Source of the DNA: Clostridium muellerianum
GTDB taxonomy: Bacteria > Bacillota > Clostridia > Clostridiales > Clostridiaceae
DNA length: 64,000 bases
Assembly (NCBI RefSeq): GCF_012926525.1
Contig: NZ_JABBNI010000066.1
Coordinates: 62,001-126,000, forward strand
Direction: 5' to 3'
This document shows positions 38,701 to 47,324 of the stretch, one piece after another. The notes under the pieces were generated by a model that had not been told where the DNA came from, did no database searches, and was given only the letters and a program-made list of their open reading frames with translations. The position numbers and the translations under genes were made by a program. Position 1 is the first letter of the stretch. The number at the start of each line of letters is the position of its first letter.

Positions 38701-39341
38701 AAAAAGATATTTTAAGTTTAAAAGGTAGTATAAGTTCTTTAGGTGTAATTAATTTAGGTGCTATAGAAGAATTTAAACAATTAACTGAAAAAGTAAATTT
38801 TATGACTACTCAAAGAAATGATTTAATAAGTGCAAAAGATGAATTAGTAAGTTTAATAAATGAAATGACAGCTAAAATGAAAGTAGTATTTAATGAAAAC
38901 TTTAATAAATTAAGACATAATTTTAATGAGACTTTTAGAGAACTTTTTAAAGGCGGAAATGCAGATTTGGTATTATCAAATGGTGATGAACTTACAGGAA
39001 ATGTAGAAATAACAGTTCAACCTCCAGGTAAGAGGCTTCAAAATATAAATCTTATGTCTGGTGGAGAAAAAGGATTATCTGCTATAGCATTACTTTTTGC
39101 CATTTTGAAGATGAAACCTACGCCATTTTGTATATTAGATGAAATAGAAGCAGCTCTAGATGATGTAAATGTATCTAGATATGCTGAATTTTTAAAAAAG
39201 TTTTCAGAAAGTACACAGTTTATTGTTATAACCCATAGAAAAGGAACTATGGAAGCTAGTGATGTATTATATGGAGTCACTATGGAGGAAAAAGGAATAT
39301 CTAAAGTGGTATCTGTAGACTTAAAGGAAGAAGTATCTTAA
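35775..39341 (+). CDS. smc: Chromosome segregation protein SMC
   Basis: ATPase that with ScpAB loops and organises the chromosome from the origin. The 1188-residue protein has an N-terminal head with P-loop GPNGSGKS (31-38), a first coiled coil, a hinge (about 500-680, with VISVKKEFETAIEIALGGAI and GEVVNPGGSLTGGS), and a second coiled coil. The C-terminal head has the signature LMSGGEKGLSAIALLFAILK near 1093 and Walker B CILDEIEAALDDVN. Length is typical. ftsY and ffh follow, as in Bacillus. Confidence 0.98.
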   Translation: MFLKSIEIRGFKSFADKTELAFKNGIMGIVGPNGSGKSNISDAVRWVLGEQSVKTLRGGKMEDVIFAGTQFRKPVGLCQVSLTLDNEDKKIPLEYSYITISRRLYRSGESEYYINNTHCRLKDIQQLFMDTGIGKEGYSIIGQGKIDAVLSGKPEERRSLLEEAAGIVKFKWRKDEAQKKLENTEDNLVRIDDILGAYNERLEPLSIEKQKAEKFIKLSEELKSKEIAIAVHSIEKVQCKLNEIQESVNNANVNSKELNNRLFEVKNSIKKWNEQIESINAKNENYRNEYYNSKSKKQNIQSETSLMHERLENLSHFIEKNSKELEDVKSKILNMDKIQSEEIIKMNSLKDEQEKLSTEIDNYEEFIQKVNSSIYDKNNLVKKLKDDQIEYLSTIANSKNNLIILKNDVEETKQKIQELKNSCSSYTHSITINYGTKETLLSKIESVNNKICDFENNIKSNKQQISKINSSLHNKEKEFKELNVLHNKLEANCHMLINLEKQYEGYNRAVKTLMGDVLKGNVSVEKNSCFVLGEVISVKKEFETAIEIALGGAISDVITKNEQVAKKLIKHLKDNNMGRATFLPLNIVKGKKVAYENKISKIKGYIGIASELVEYDESFKNAIEYIIGRTIVCEDMDSALNIAKEINYSFKIVTLTGEVVNPGGSLTGGSIYHKGTNIMGRKREIEETKIKIQDCEEKIKLLNNEIESLRNNLKNLDEQNLNLKDAVYHENIEITKIKGEINTIESESSKIKENLKVSNKEVELLNQKLEGIIKEINGKEENLKELSENQLKNNDSITEMEEKLKDKNKEVQNTKEKLIQLKIRKARIDENTSNKKGSLEKLRADINELNQKKVEMEKENKDSEESISKCKTKINSNNEEINRINECIIKMEENIKNLDVELIEAKGKLKTANEKMEDVNLLINKKEDELHKMELALTKFTTEKEALYKKLNEELQITYAEALEYKLEISDVDTYKKDILSLKGSISSLGVINLGAIEEFKQLTEKVNFMTTQRNDLISAKDELVSLINEMTAKMKVVFNENFNKLRHNFNETFRELFKGGNADLVLSNGDELTGNVEITVQPPGKRLQNINLMSGGEKGLSAIALLFAILKMKPTPFCILDEIEAALDDVNVSRYAEFLKKFSESTQFIVITHRKGTMEASDVLYGVTMEEKGISKVVSVDLKEEVS

Positions 39342-39375
39342 AAGAGATTATAATTTAACACAGGGAGGTATACAA

Positions 39376-40287
39376 ATGTTTGGAGGATTTTTTGATAAAC
39401 TAAAGAAAGGTTTAACAAAGACCAAGGATAATTTTACAGAGAAAATAACAGATATGTTAAGTGGTGCTATAACTATTGATGATGATTTATATGAGGAGTT
39501 AGAAGAAATATTAATAACAGCGGATATAGGAGTGGAGACTACATTATACATAATAGAGAAGCTAAAGGAGAAAATAAGAGAAAATAAAATTAAAGATCCT
39601 AACCTAGTTAATAATTGTCTAAAAGAAGTTATTGTAGACATACTTGGAGAAGAAAATTCTACTATAAATCCTAAAGAAACTCCTGAAGTAATGTTGGTTA
39701 TAGGAGTAAATGGAGTGGGAAAAACTACATCCATAGGCAAAATATCAGCTAAATTGAAAAATAGTGGATATAAAGTGCTGATGGCAGCAGCAGATACGTT
39801 TAGAGCTGCAGCTATTGATCAACTTGAAGTATGGAGCAACAGGGCATCAGTAGACATTATAAAACATCAAGAAGGCTCAGATCCTGCGGCGGTTGTGTTT
39901 GACGCAGTACAGGCTGCTAAGGCAAGAAAAACTGATGTACTTATATGTGACACAGCAGGAAGATTACATAATAAGAAGAATTTGATGGATGAGCTTGGGA
40001 AAATCAATAGGGTAATAGATAGAGAATTTAGCGAAGTGCATAGGGAGACTCTTTTAGTGTTAGATGCTACTACAGGTCAAAATGCAGTAGAGCAGGCAAA
40101 ACAATTTATGGAGGTTTGTCCTATAGACGGAATTATCTTAACTAAGCTTGATGGAACTGCCAAAGGTGGAATAGTTATTTCTATAAAACATAGTTTAAAT
40201 ATACCAGTAAAACTTATTGGTGTAGGTGAAGGAATTGAGGATTTACAAGAATTTAATCCAAGAGAATTTGTAGAAGCTTTATTTTAA
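39376..40287 (+). CDS. ftsY: Signal recognition particle receptor FtsY
   Basis: Membrane-associated GTPase that receives ribosome-SRP complexes. The 303-residue protein has only a short N-terminal part before the NG domain (no acidic A domain, as usual in Firmicutes). It has P-loop GVNGVGKTTSIGK near 110, DTFRAAAIDQLEVW, DTAGRLHNKKNLMDEL, TKLDGTAKGG and GVGEGIEDLQEF. GGGAGG precedes the ATG. Its partner Ffh is encoded 470 bases downstream under a separate promoter. Confidence 0.98.
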   Translation: MFGGFFDKLKKGLTKTKDNFTEKITDMLSGAITIDDDLYEELEEILITADIGVETTLYIIEKLKEKIRENKIKDPNLVNNCLKEVIVDILGEENSTINPKETPEVMLVIGVNGVGKTTSIGKISAKLKNSGYKVLMAAADTFRAAAIDQLEVWSNRASVDIIKHQEGSDPAAVVFDAVQAAKARKTDVLICDTAGRLHNKKNLMDELGKINRVIDREFSEVHRETLLVLDATTGQNAVEQAKQFMEVCPIDGIILTKLDGTAKGGIVISIKHSLNIPVKLIGVGEGIEDLQEFNPREFVEALF

Positions 40288-40309
40288 ATAAAGTGTTAAG
40301 TAAAAATAC

Positions 40310-40338
40310 TTGACAGGCCATTAAATTTTTGATATCAT
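40310..40338 (+). promoter_or_regulatory. Sigma-A type promoter for ylxM-ffh-rpsP-khpA
   Basis: A perfect TTGACA, 17 bases, TATCAT, starting 23 bases after the ftsY stop. It would produce a leader of about 58 bases containing the hairpin at 40378-40394. Confidence 0.75.
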
Positions 40339-40403
40339 ATACTTCGTTGAGTTAATAATAAATCAAGGAAGTGAATTTGCAATTATAAATTGCAGTATAT
40401 CCT

Positions 40404-40745
40404 ATGGAAGAAAGAGTTAAACTTTCTATATTATTAGATTTATATGGAGAACTTTTGACAGAAAAACAAAAAGATGTTATGGATCTTTATTATAATGATG
40501 ATTTATCTCTAGCAGAGATATCAGAAATTGCTAATACCAGTAGGCAGGCAGTTCATGATATTATAAAAAGGTGCCATAAACTTTTAGTTGAATATGAAGA
40601 AAAATTAAAATTAATGGATACAAAATTTAAGATTCAGCAAGTTAAGAAATGTCTTTTAGATAATATAGATGATTTGTCAATTCAAGGCGAATCTAATTTG
40701 GAAAAGTTAGAGAAAATCAAGAAATACATAATAGATAATATTTAG
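40404..40745 (+). CDS. ylxM: YlxM family SRP-associated helix-turn-helix protein
   Basis: A 113-residue protein with a sigma70 region-4-like helix-turn-helix: LTEKQKDVMDLYYNDDLSLA followed by ISEIANTSRQAVHDIIKR. In streptococci YlxM binds SRP RNA and Ffh. The gene always precedes ffh, here by 11 bases. The start is unusual: the ATG lacks a nearby Shine-Dalgarno. The only good one (AAGGAAGTG, from 40365) lies 33 bases away, with a perfect 7-bp hairpin between. An in-frame GTG at 40371 runs into TAA after five codons, so no 5' extension is possible. Confidence 0.95.
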   Translation: MEERVKLSILLDLYGELLTEKQKDVMDLYYNDDLSLAEISEIANTSRQAVHDIIKRCHKLLVEYEEKLKLMDTKFKIQQVKKCLLDNIDDLSIQGESNLEKLEKIKKYIIDNI

Positions 40746-40756
40746 GAGGAGTGCTC

Positions 40757-42121
40757 ATGGCTTTTGAAGGATTGGCTTCTAAGCTTCAGGAAACCTTAAA
40801 AAAACTTAGAGGTAAGGGTAAACTTTCTGAAAAAGATATAAAAGATGCTATGCGAGAAGTAAAGCTTGCACTTTTAGAGGCAGATGTTAACTATAAAGTT
40901 GTAAAAGATTTTGTAAAAAATGTTAGTGGTAAATGTCTTGGAGAAGAAGTGCTAAAAAGTTTAACTCCTGCACAACAGGTTGTTAAAATTGTTAATGAAG
41001 AACTTACAAGTTTAATGGGAAACACTGAAAGTGGAGTACAGTTTTCTTCTAGCGGATTAACAATCATAATGTTAGTAGGATTACAAGGTGCAGGAAAAAC
41101 TACTATGGCTGGTAAACTTGCACTTCAGCTTAGAAAGAAAAACAAAAAGCCGCTTCTTGCAGCATGTGATATATATAGACCAGCAGCTATAAAACAGCTT
41201 CAAGTAGTTGGAAAACAAATAGATGTGCCTGTATTTGCTATGGGTGATAAGGTTAGCCCAGTAGATATATCAAAAGGTGCAATAGAATATGCAAAGAATA
41301 ATGGATTAAATGTAGTTATAATAGATACTGCAGGTAGACTTCATATAGATGAAGAACTTATGAATGAGTTAAAAGATGTAAAAGAAAATGTAACTCCAGA
41401 TGAAATTTTGTTAGTAGTAGATTCTATGACAGGTCAAGATGCAGTTAATGTGGCTAATAGTTTTAATGATCAATTAGATATAAGTGGAGTTATACTTACA
41501 AAACTAGATGGTGATACAAGAGGTGGAGCAGCTCTCTCTATAAAAGCTATGACAAATAAACCTATAAAGTTTGTGGGTTTAGGAGAGAAAATGAACGACT
41601 TTGAAGTATTCCATCCAGATAGAATGGCTTCAAGAATACTTGGAATGGGAGATGTGCTTTCCCTTATAGAAAAAGCTAAGCAATCTATAGATGAGGAAGA
41701 GGCTAAAAAAATAGGCGATCGTATGATGAGCCAGGAATTCAATTTAGAGGATTTTTTATCATCTATGAAACAAATAAAAAAACTTGGACCAATGAATAAA
41801 TTATTGGAAATGGTTCCAGGAATGAATACTAAAGAACTACAGGGGGTAGACTTAAGTGGTAGCGAAAAAGAAATGGCAAAAATAGAAGCTATCATAAGTT
41901 CTATGACCACAAAGGAAAGAAGAAATCCTTCATTAGTAAGTGGATCACCATCAAGAAAGAAAAGAATTTCACAAGGATCAGGTACTACTGTTCAGCAGGT
42001 TAATAAGATTCTTAAGGATTTTGAAAATATGAAAAAGATGATGAAGCAAATGAAGGGAATGCAAAAATCTTTCAATAAAAAAGGAATGTTTGGTAAATTA
42101 CCTTTTAATGGTTTTAAATAA
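40757..42121 (+). CDS. ffh: Signal recognition particle protein Ffh
   Basis: GTPase that binds signal sequences and SRP RNA and delivers ribosomes to FtsY. The 454-residue protein has an N domain starting MAFEGLASKLQETLKKLRGK, P-loop GLQGAGKTTMAGK near 112, DIYRPAAIKQLQ, DTAGRLHIDEELM, TKLDGDTRGGA, and a C-terminal methionine-rich M domain with MKQMKGMQKSF. AGGAGGA sits before the ATG at 40757; the GTG at 40751 lies too close to it. ylxM precedes it and rpsP follows. Confidence 0.98.
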   Translation: MAFEGLASKLQETLKKLRGKGKLSEKDIKDAMREVKLALLEADVNYKVVKDFVKNVSGKCLGEEVLKSLTPAQQVVKIVNEELTSLMGNTESGVQFSSSGLTIIMLVGLQGAGKTTMAGKLALQLRKKNKKPLLAACDIYRPAAIKQLQVVGKQIDVPVFAMGDKVSPVDISKGAIEYAKNNGLNVVIIDTAGRLHIDEELMNELKDVKENVTPDEILLVVDSMTGQDAVNVANSFNDQLDISGVILTKLDGDTRGGAALSIKAMTNKPIKFVGLGEKMNDFEVFHPDRMASRILGMGDVLSLIEKAKQSIDEEEAKKIGDRMMSQEFNLEDFLSSMKQIKKLGPMNKLLEMVPGMNTKELQGVDLSGSEKEMAKIEAIISSMTTKERRNPSLVSGSPSRKKRISQGSGTTVQQVNKILKDFENMKKMMKQMKGMQKSFNKKGMFGKLPFNGFK

Positions 42122-42155
42122 AGTGTCTATATAATTTTTGAAGGAGGTGATACTA

Positions 42156-42413
42156 ATGGCAGTAAAGATGAGATTAAGAAGAATGGGTGCTAAAAAAGCT
42201 CCATTTTATAGAATAGTTGTAGCAGACTCAAGATGTCCAAGAGATGGTAGATTTATAGAAGAATTAGGTTACTATAACCCATTAACTGAACCAGCTACTA
42301 TAAAATTTAATGAAGAAAAAACTATTCAATGGGTAAAAAATGGTGCTCAACCAACAGATGTTGTTAAAAGACTTTTTGCAAAAGCTGGATTAAACGATAA
42401 GCTTGCAAAATAG
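42156..42413 (+). CDS. rpsP: 30S ribosomal protein S16
   Basis: An 85-residue small-subunit protein beginning [20 protein letters not shown], with [20 protein letters not shown]. The frame extends six codons upstream, but GGAGGTGA precedes the ATG at 42156, matching the conserved N-terminus. It links SRP genes with khpA, rimM and trmD as in most bacteria. Confidence 0.98.
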   Translation: MAVKMRLRRMGAKKAPFYRIVVADSRCPRDGRFIEELGYYNPLTEPATIKFNEEKTIQWVKNGAQPTDVVKRLFAKAGLNDKLAK

Positions 42414-42433
42414 TGTTACTGGGGGTGTAATAA

Positions 42434-42661
42434 ATGAAAGAATTAGTTCAAATTATAGCTAAATCATTAGTTGATAACCCAGACGCGGTTCAAGTTAATG
42501 AAATTGCTGGAGAGCAATCTATTATTCTTGAACTAAAAGTTGCACCGGATGATATGGGAAAAGTAATAGGAAAACAGGGAAGAATAGCTAAGGCTATAAG
42601 AACTGTTGTAAAAGCAGCAGCTATAAAAGAAAATAAAAGAGTTGTTGTTGAAATAATTTAA
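42434..42661 (+). CDS. khpA: KH-domain RNA-binding protein KhpA
   Basis: A 75-residue single KH-domain protein. In streptococci and lactobacilli it pairs with KhpB (Jag/EloR) and affects cell elongation and small RNAs. The core ends in DMGKVIGKQGRIAKAIRTVV, whose GKQG is the RNA-gripping GxxG loop. GGGGGTG precedes the ATG. It lies between rpsP and rimM as in most Firmicutes, and a strong hairpin begins at its stop codon. Confidence 0.95.
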   Translation: MKELVQIIAKSLVDNPDAVQVNEIAGEQSIILELKVAPDDMGKVIGKQGRIAKAIRTVVKAAAIKENKRVVVEII

Positions 42662-42685
42662 GAGTTAGGTGCACCTAACTCTTTT
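42660..42685 (+). terminator. Terminator overlapping the khpA stop codon
   Basis: AAGAGTTAGGT and ACCTAACTCTT form a perfect 11-bp stem around GC, followed by TTATTATAT. Confidence 0.8.
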
Positions 42686-42745
42686 ATTATATATAAAAAA
42701 ATAAAATTTTGTGAATTAATTTAAGAAATTAGGAGGCTTTATTCT

Positions 42746-43234
42746 ATGAAGCAGTTTATTACTGTAGGACAAATAATAAATACTCATGGAGTTAAAGGGG
42801 AATTAAAAATATACCCATTAACAGATGATTTAAGAAGGTTTAGAAAACTTCAAAGAGTTTATATAGATGGCATAGAGAAATCTGTAGTTTGGTGTAAACT
42901 CCAATCAGATAAAGTTATATTAAAAATTGAAGATATTGATTCTATAGAAGAAGCTGTTAGATATAAAGAAAAGTACTTAGAAGTACCTAGAGAAGAGGCA
43001 ATTAAATTGCCGGAAGGTAGTTACTTTATAGCAGATATAATTGGATGTAACGTAGTAGATGAAAATGGTGTTGAATATGGAAAAATAGCAGATGTAATTA
43101 AAACTGGCAGTAATGATGTATATTGGATAAAGGAAGAAAAAGAACTTCTAATTCCAGCTTTAAAAGATATTGTTATTAGTATGGATATGGAAAATAAAAG
43201 AATTGTAATAAAGCCGGTGGAAACATGGCAGTAA
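42746..43234 (+). CDS. rimM: Ribosome maturation factor RimM
   Basis: Assists assembly of the 30S head around S19. The 162-residue protein has the N-terminal RimM domain ([20 protein letters not shown]) and a C-terminal PRC barrel ([20 protein letters not shown] to [11 protein letters not shown]). AGGAGG precedes the ATG. Its last 10 bases overlap trmD. Confidence 0.97.
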   Translation: MKQFITVGQIINTHGVKGELKIYPLTDDLRRFRKLQRVYIDGIEKSVVWCKLQSDKVILKIEDIDSIEEAVRYKEKYLEVPREEAIKLPEGSYFIADIIGCNVVDENGVEYGKIADVIKTGSNDVYWIKEEKELLIPALKDIVISMDMENKRIVIKPVETWQ

Positions 43235-43941
43235 GAATAGATATTTTAACGCTTTTTCCTGAGATGTTTGATATATTCAATTATAGTATAATAGGAAAAG
43301 CTAAAGAAAAAGGTATTGTGAACATAAATACAGTAAACATAAGGGATTATACATTAGATAAACATAGAAAAGTTGATGATTACCCTTATGGCGGTGGAGC
43401 TGGTATGGTTATGGCTGCACAACCTATAGTAGATTGTATTAAAAAAGTGAAGGAAAATAATGATGGAAAGGTTATATTTTTAGGACCTAGGGGAAAGACT
43501 TTTAATCAGGAAACTGCAAAAGAACTTTCCGGGGAAGAAAAATTAATTTTTCTTTGTGGTCATTATGAAGGTATAGATGAAAGAGCTTATAAATATATAG
43601 ATATGGAAATATCCCTTGGAGATTTTGTATTAACAGGTGGAGAAATGGCATGTGTACCTGTAATTGATAGTGTGTGTAGAATGATTCCAGGAGTTTTAAA
43701 AACCAGTGAAAGTTATACAGAAGAATCTTTTTATAATGGCCTGTTAGAGTATCCACAGTATACCAGACCAGAATATTTTGATGGGGAAAGAGTACCTGAA
43801 ATATTAACTTCAGGTCATCATGAAAATATAAGAAAGTGGAGAAGATTGCAATCTTTAAAAATAACTAGAGATAGAAGAATAGATTTATTTAAAAAATTAA
43901 ATTTGTCTGAGGAAGATAAGAAACTTTTAAAAGGTATTTGA
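43225..43941 (+). CDS. trmD: tRNA (guanine-37 N1)-methyltransferase
   Basis: Methylates G37 of tRNAs and so prevents frameshifting. The 238-residue SPOUT enzyme starts [20 protein letters not shown], then [26 protein letters not shown] and [15 protein letters not shown], the trefoil knot that binds SAM. Translation is coupled to rimM through a 10-base overlap. rplS follows after its own promoter and leader. Confidence 0.98.
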   Translation: MAVRIDILTLFPEMFDIFNYSIIGKAKEKGIVNINTVNIRDYTLDKHRKVDDYPYGGGAGMVMAAQPIVDCIKKVKENNDGKVIFLGPRGKTFNQETAKELSGEEKLIFLCGHYEGIDERAYKYIDMEISLGDFVLTGGEMACVPVIDSVCRMIPGVLKTSESYTEESFYNGLLEYPQYTRPEYFDGERVPEILTSGHHENIRKWRRLQSLKITRDRRIDLFKKLNLSEEDKKLLKGI

Positions 43942-44061
43942 GGTAACTTACTTATATATAATGTAAGAATTTTTACATTCATTGTTTTTACAAAAAAAAT
44001 GATGTATTAATTTAATAATGTTCAGTTAGGGAACAAAACCAAATAAAAATAGAATTTTATA

Positions 44062-44090
44062 TTGAAATATTTATATACATATGATAAAAT
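44062..44090 (+). promoter_or_regulatory. Sigma-A type promoter for rplS
   Basis: TTGAAA, 17 bases, TAAAAT. Transcription would start near 44097, just at the beginning of the conserved leader. Confidence 0.7.
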
Positions 44091-44096
44091 GAGTTT

Positions 44097-44162
44097 TGTG
44101 CTACACAGGCGCTCCGCTGTCTGCTGTATATAGCTGGGCATGAACGTCGAATAAATTTTAGG
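44097..44162 (+). ncRNA. L19-type ribosomal protein leader
   Basis: Between the promoter and the rplS ribosome-binding site is a GC-richer structured segment: GTGCTACACAGGCG, a CGCTGTCTGC side, TGTATATAGC, then GGGCATGAACGTCGAA. The GAACGTC tail and its place before the Shine-Dalgarno AGGAGG match the L19 leader family described in Firmicutes, in which L19 is thought to bind its own mRNA. Assignment is by recognition, not by a covariance search. Confidence 0.75.
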
Positions 44163-44174
44163 AGGTAATGCACA

Positions 44175-44519
44175 ATGTTAGATATAATAAAACAAATAGA
44201 AGCAGAACAAATAAGAACTGACTTACCAGAATTTAATGTAGGTGATACAGTAAAAGTTCATGTAAGAATTAAAGAAGGTAACAGAGAGAGAGTTCAAGTT
44301 TTTGAAGGAACTGTTTTAAAAAGACAAAATGGTGGATTAAGAGAAACTTTTACAGTAAGAAGAGTAGCTTACAATATTGGAGTTGAAAGAACATTCCCAG
44401 TTAATGCTCCTATCATTGAGAAAATAGAAGTAGTAAGAAGAGGTAAAGTAAGAAGAGCTAAATTATTCTACTTAAGAGATAGAGTTGGTAAAGCTGCAAA
44501 AGTAAAAGAAATAAGATAA
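44175..44519 (+). CDS. rplS: 50S ribosomal protein L19
   Basis: A 114-residue protein at the subunit interface. It has the conserved core [20 protein letters not shown], then [15 protein letters not shown], and [20 protein letters not shown] near the end. AGGAGGT precedes the ATG. It has a dedicated promoter and leader and is followed by an attenuator-like hairpin before lepB. Confidence 0.98.
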   Translation: MLDIIKQIEAEQIRTDLPEFNVGDTVKVHVRIKEGNRERVQVFEGTVLKRQNGGLRETFTVRRVAYNIGVERTFPVNAPIIEKIEVVRRGKVRRAKLFYLRDRVGKAAKVKEIR

Positions 44520-44578
44520 GTAAATTTGTAAGTATTACATAAGTTAGTTATCACGTAAAAGAAATACTATGTTGAAAA

Positions 44579-44602
44579 TGGGGCTTAATAAGTCCCTTTT
44601 TT
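44579..44602 (+). terminator. Terminator or attenuator between rplS and lepB
   Basis: GGGGCTT pairs with AAGTCCC (one G-U) around AAT, then TTTTTT. lepB begins 24 bases later, so it probably limits rather than blocks read-through. Confidence 0.75.
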
Positions 44603-44626
44603 GCATATTAGGGTGGTGTGAAAATT

Positions 44627-45142
44627 TTGGTAAAAGAATTAATAGAACTTGGTAAATCGGTAATTATAGCTATAATAGCAGCATTTTTAATTATAACCTT
44701 TGTATTCGAAACAGTAAGTGTTGATGGTCATTCTATGGATCCAACATTAGCTAACAAAGATAGGTTGATAGTGGAAAAAGTAAGTTATTACTTTAAAACA
44801 CCAAAGCCTGGAGATATAGTTGTAATAAAGTATCCTGCAGATCCAAAGGAAAAGTTTATAAAGAGAGTAATAGGTGTTGCTGGCGATAGAGTAAAAATAG
44901 AAAACAATAAAGTTTATATAAATGATAAGCCACAAAATGAGAACTATATACTTGAGCAAAATATGCGGGATTTTAGTGAAGTAACAGTTCCAGATGGTAC
45001 CATATTTGTATTAGGCGATAATAGAAATAATAGTAGAGATAGTAGATATTCAGATGTAGGATTTGTAAAATATAATATGGTTGTAGGAAGAGCTGCAATA
45101 AGAATTTTCCCATTTAGTAAATTTGGAAGTTTATATAAATAA
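44627..45142 (+). CDS. lepB: Signal peptidase I
   Basis: Membrane serine protease that removes signal peptides from exported proteins. The roughly 171-residue protein has one N-terminal membrane helix (VIIAIIAAFLIITFVF), the catalytic serine in GHSMDPTL (Ser36), the catalytic lysine in FIKRVIGVAGD (about 78), and LGDNRNNSRDSR near the end. The start is uncertain: TTG at 44627 spaces well to GGGTGG, while GTG at 44618 (three residues longer) almost touches it. It sits in the usual clostridial rplS-lepB-rbgA order. Confidence 0.95.
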   Translation: MVKELIELGKSVIIAIIAAFLIITFVFETVSVDGHSMDPTLANKDRLIVEKVSYYFKTPKPGDIVVIKYPADPKEKFIKRVIGVAGDRVKIENNKVYINDKPQNENYILEQNMRDFSEVTVPDGTIFVLGDNRNNSRDSRYSDVGFVKYNMVVGRAAIRIFPFSKFGSLYK

Positions 45143-45179
45143 AAATAGGGAATTTCAATGTGAGAAAGGATAAGATAAC

Positions 45180-46028
45180 ATGGCTATAAATTGGTTCCCA
45201 GGACATATGGCGAAAACTAGAAGAGAAATAAAGGAAAATTTAAAATTAGTAGATGCTATAATAGAGATAAGGGATGCAAGAATAGTAAGATCTAGTAAAA
45301 ATCCAGATATAGATGATATATGTGGCACTAAGCCTAGAATAATACTATTAAATAAGAGTGATTTAAGTGAAGATAAAATAACTAGAGAATGGATAAAAAC
45401 ACTTTCTAAAGATAACATTAGAGTTTTAAATGTAAATTGTATTACAGGTGAGGGCTTAAAGGGCATTAAAGCAGTATTAAATGATCTTTTGAAAGAAAAG
45501 CATGAAAGAATGAAAACAAAAGGTATTGTAAATATAACTGATAGAGTTATGGTAGTAGGAATACCTAATGTAGGAAAATCGTCTTTTATAAATAAAGTTG
45601 CAAAAAGTAGTATAGCTAAAACTGGGGATAAACCTGGCGTTACTAAAAGTAGAAGGTGGATAAAAACTAAAATAGGTATTGAGCTTATGGATACTCCAGG
45701 AATTTTGTGGCCTAAGCTTGAAAGTGAAGATACTCAATTTAATCTAGCGTTTACAGGGGCAATAAAAGATGAAATAATGGATATTGAGGAATTAGCATTA
45801 AAACTTATAGAAATACTTCAAAATAGATATCCAGAAAGATTAATGGAAAGATACAAACTTAAAGAATTAAGTGAAACTCCTTTGGAAAACATGGACAATA
45901 TAGGAAGAAAAAGGGGAGCTGTTATATCTAAGGGTGAAATAGATTATAATAGAGTAGCGGTAATGCTTTTAGATGAATTTAGAGGTGGAAAGATAGGACG
46001 AATTTCTCTAGAAACACCACTAAAATAG
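45180..46028 (+). CDS. rbgA: Ribosome biogenesis GTPase YlqF/RbgA
   Basis: Circularly permuted GTPase required for late assembly of the 50S subunit. The 282-residue protein starts WFPGHMAKTRREIKENLKLV, then has G4 NKSD before G1 GIPNVGKSSFINK and G3 DTPGILWP, and a C-terminal helical domain. GAAAGGA precedes the ATG. It follows rplS-lepB as in related species. Confidence 0.97.
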   Translation: MAINWFPGHMAKTRREIKENLKLVDAIIEIRDARIVRSSKNPDIDDICGTKPRIILLNKSDLSEDKITREWIKTLSKDNIRVLNVNCITGEGLKGIKAVLNDLLKEKHERMKTKGIVNITDRVMVVGIPNVGKSSFINKVAKSSIAKTGDKPGVTKSRRWIKTKIGIELMDTPGILWPKLESEDTQFNLAFTGAIKDEIMDIEELALKLIEILQNRYPERLMERYKLKELSETPLENMDNIGRKRGAVISKGEIDYNRVAVMLLDEFRGGKIGRISLETPLK

Positions 46029-46131
46029 CTTTTCTAACTTGTAGATACATGGAGTTTATAATCATAACAAAAGCTATAGTTTTGGTCCTTTAGGAAAAAT
46101 TAATTATTAAGATATAGATATGCAATATTGT

Positions 46132-46184
46132 AATTGACTTTTATTATTAACGTGATTATGGTTAATAGTAAAAGTTAATTTTAT
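46132..46184 (+). terminator. Long hairpin between rbgA and rnhB
   Basis: A 20-bp stem (46132-46151 with 46161-46180) with two G-U pairs and a 9-base loop, then TTATAG. It is the main feature of the 242-base rbgA-rnhB gap. The left arm also contains TTGACT with TATGGT 17 bases on, so a promoter is an alternative reading. Confidence 0.6.
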
Positions 46185-46270
46185 AGTAAAATTAAGCATT
46201 ACAAGTTGTATATCAATAAATAGATATTAATAGTGTAAGACAGTTTCTATGAAATGGAGATATTTCAACT

Positions 46271-47122
46271 ATGGATATATTGAATAGTGACATTTATGGT
46301 ATAGAAGAAAAAGTATTTAAAGAAATTAGTGATTTAAAAATTAAAGATATTAAATTTTATGTTGATTATATAAAAGAAAATTACATTGATTTTGATAAGA
46401 ATAGAATAATTCAAGCAGTACAGTGTTTAAATAATGATAGCAGAAAAAATGTACAACTCTTATCACAGAATTTAAGTAAATTCATAGTTAAACAGGATAA
46501 CGAGTTACTCAGGGTTGAGTCTATGTACAATTTTGATAAGAATTTTGGTAATTATATATATGTAGCAGGGGTAGATGAGGTAGGAAGAGGACCGTTAGCA
46601 GGTCCAATAGCAGCTGGTTCAGTAGTGTTAGATTTAAGAAACAAAGACTGTAGAGATTTGATATTTGGTATTAAAGATTCTAAAAAGCTTTCATCTGCGA
46701 ATAGAGAAAAATTAGCAAAAATTATAAAGAATAAAGCTATAAGTTACAATATTGCAGTTATAAATAATGTAGAAATAGATGAAAGAGGTATAGCATGGTG
46801 TAATAACGAAGTGTTAAAAAGGGCGGCATGTGGATTAAAAGTGACACCAGATTTAGTACTTTCAGATGGATATGCTGTAAAGAATTTAAATATAGAAAAT
46901 GAATTTGTGATAAAGGGAGATGCCAAAAGTGCAAGTATAGCATGTGCATCTATAATAGCAAAAGTTTACAGGGATAACTTGATGAAGGAGTATGCCAAAA
47001 TGTATCCTCAGTATGGTTTCGAAAGAAATGCAGGTTATGGTACGGAAGAACATATTAAAGCAATAAAGGAATATGGAATTTGTAAAATACATAGAAAAAG
47101 TTTTTTGAAAAATATTTTATAA
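46271..47122 (+). CDS. rnhB: Ribonuclease HII
   Basis: Removes RNA primers and misincorporated ribonucleotides from DNA. The catalytic core begins near residue 100 with [20 protein letters not shown], then [25 protein letters not shown] and [20 protein letters not shown]. With 283 residues it carries a roughly 95-residue N-terminal extension of helical, lysine-rich sequence ([20 protein letters not shown]-type), found in many Firmicute RNase HII. GGAG lies 11 bases before the ATG. Confidence 0.97.
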   Translation: MDILNSDIYGIEEKVFKEISDLKIKDIKFYVDYIKENYIDFDKNRIIQAVQCLNNDSRKNVQLLSQNLSKFIVKQDNELLRVESMYNFDKNFGNYIYVAGVDEVGRGPLAGPIAAGSVVLDLRNKDCRDLIFGIKDSKKLSSANREKLAKIIKNKAISYNIAVINNVEIDERGIAWCNNEVLKRAACGLKVTPDLVLSDGYAVKNLNIENEFVIKGDAKSASIACASIIAKVYRDNLMKEYAKMYPQYGFERNAGYGTEEHIKAIKEYGICKIHRKSFLKNIL

Positions 47123-47240
47123 AATTATTAATAATACTTATTGGTTCACTGAAGAGGAAGTAATTCTTATAGGAAAGTTTAATATGATAGTTTTTTAATA
47201 TATATTGTATAAATAAAAATGTGAAGATTATAAATGTTTT

Positions 47241-47281
47241 AAATAAAAAATAATCCCTATGTTCATTAAAACATAGGGATT
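47241..47281 (-). terminator. Terminator of yraN (minus strand)
   Basis: AATCCCTATGTT and AACATAGGGATT form a perfect 12-bp stem around six bases. On the minus strand it is followed by a T-rich run (the A run at 47241-47251 read in reverse), so it terminates yraN transcripts. Confidence 0.8.
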
Positions 47282-47324
47282 GCAGTTGGCATGAGCATGT
47301 GATTTTATCATATGCTTTTAAATT

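Noticed and set aside
46132-46166. TTGACT-N17-TATGGT promoter before rnhB
   Set aside because: The -35 lies in the arm of a 20-bp hairpin, which explains the sequence better, and the -10 is poor; kept only as an alternative.
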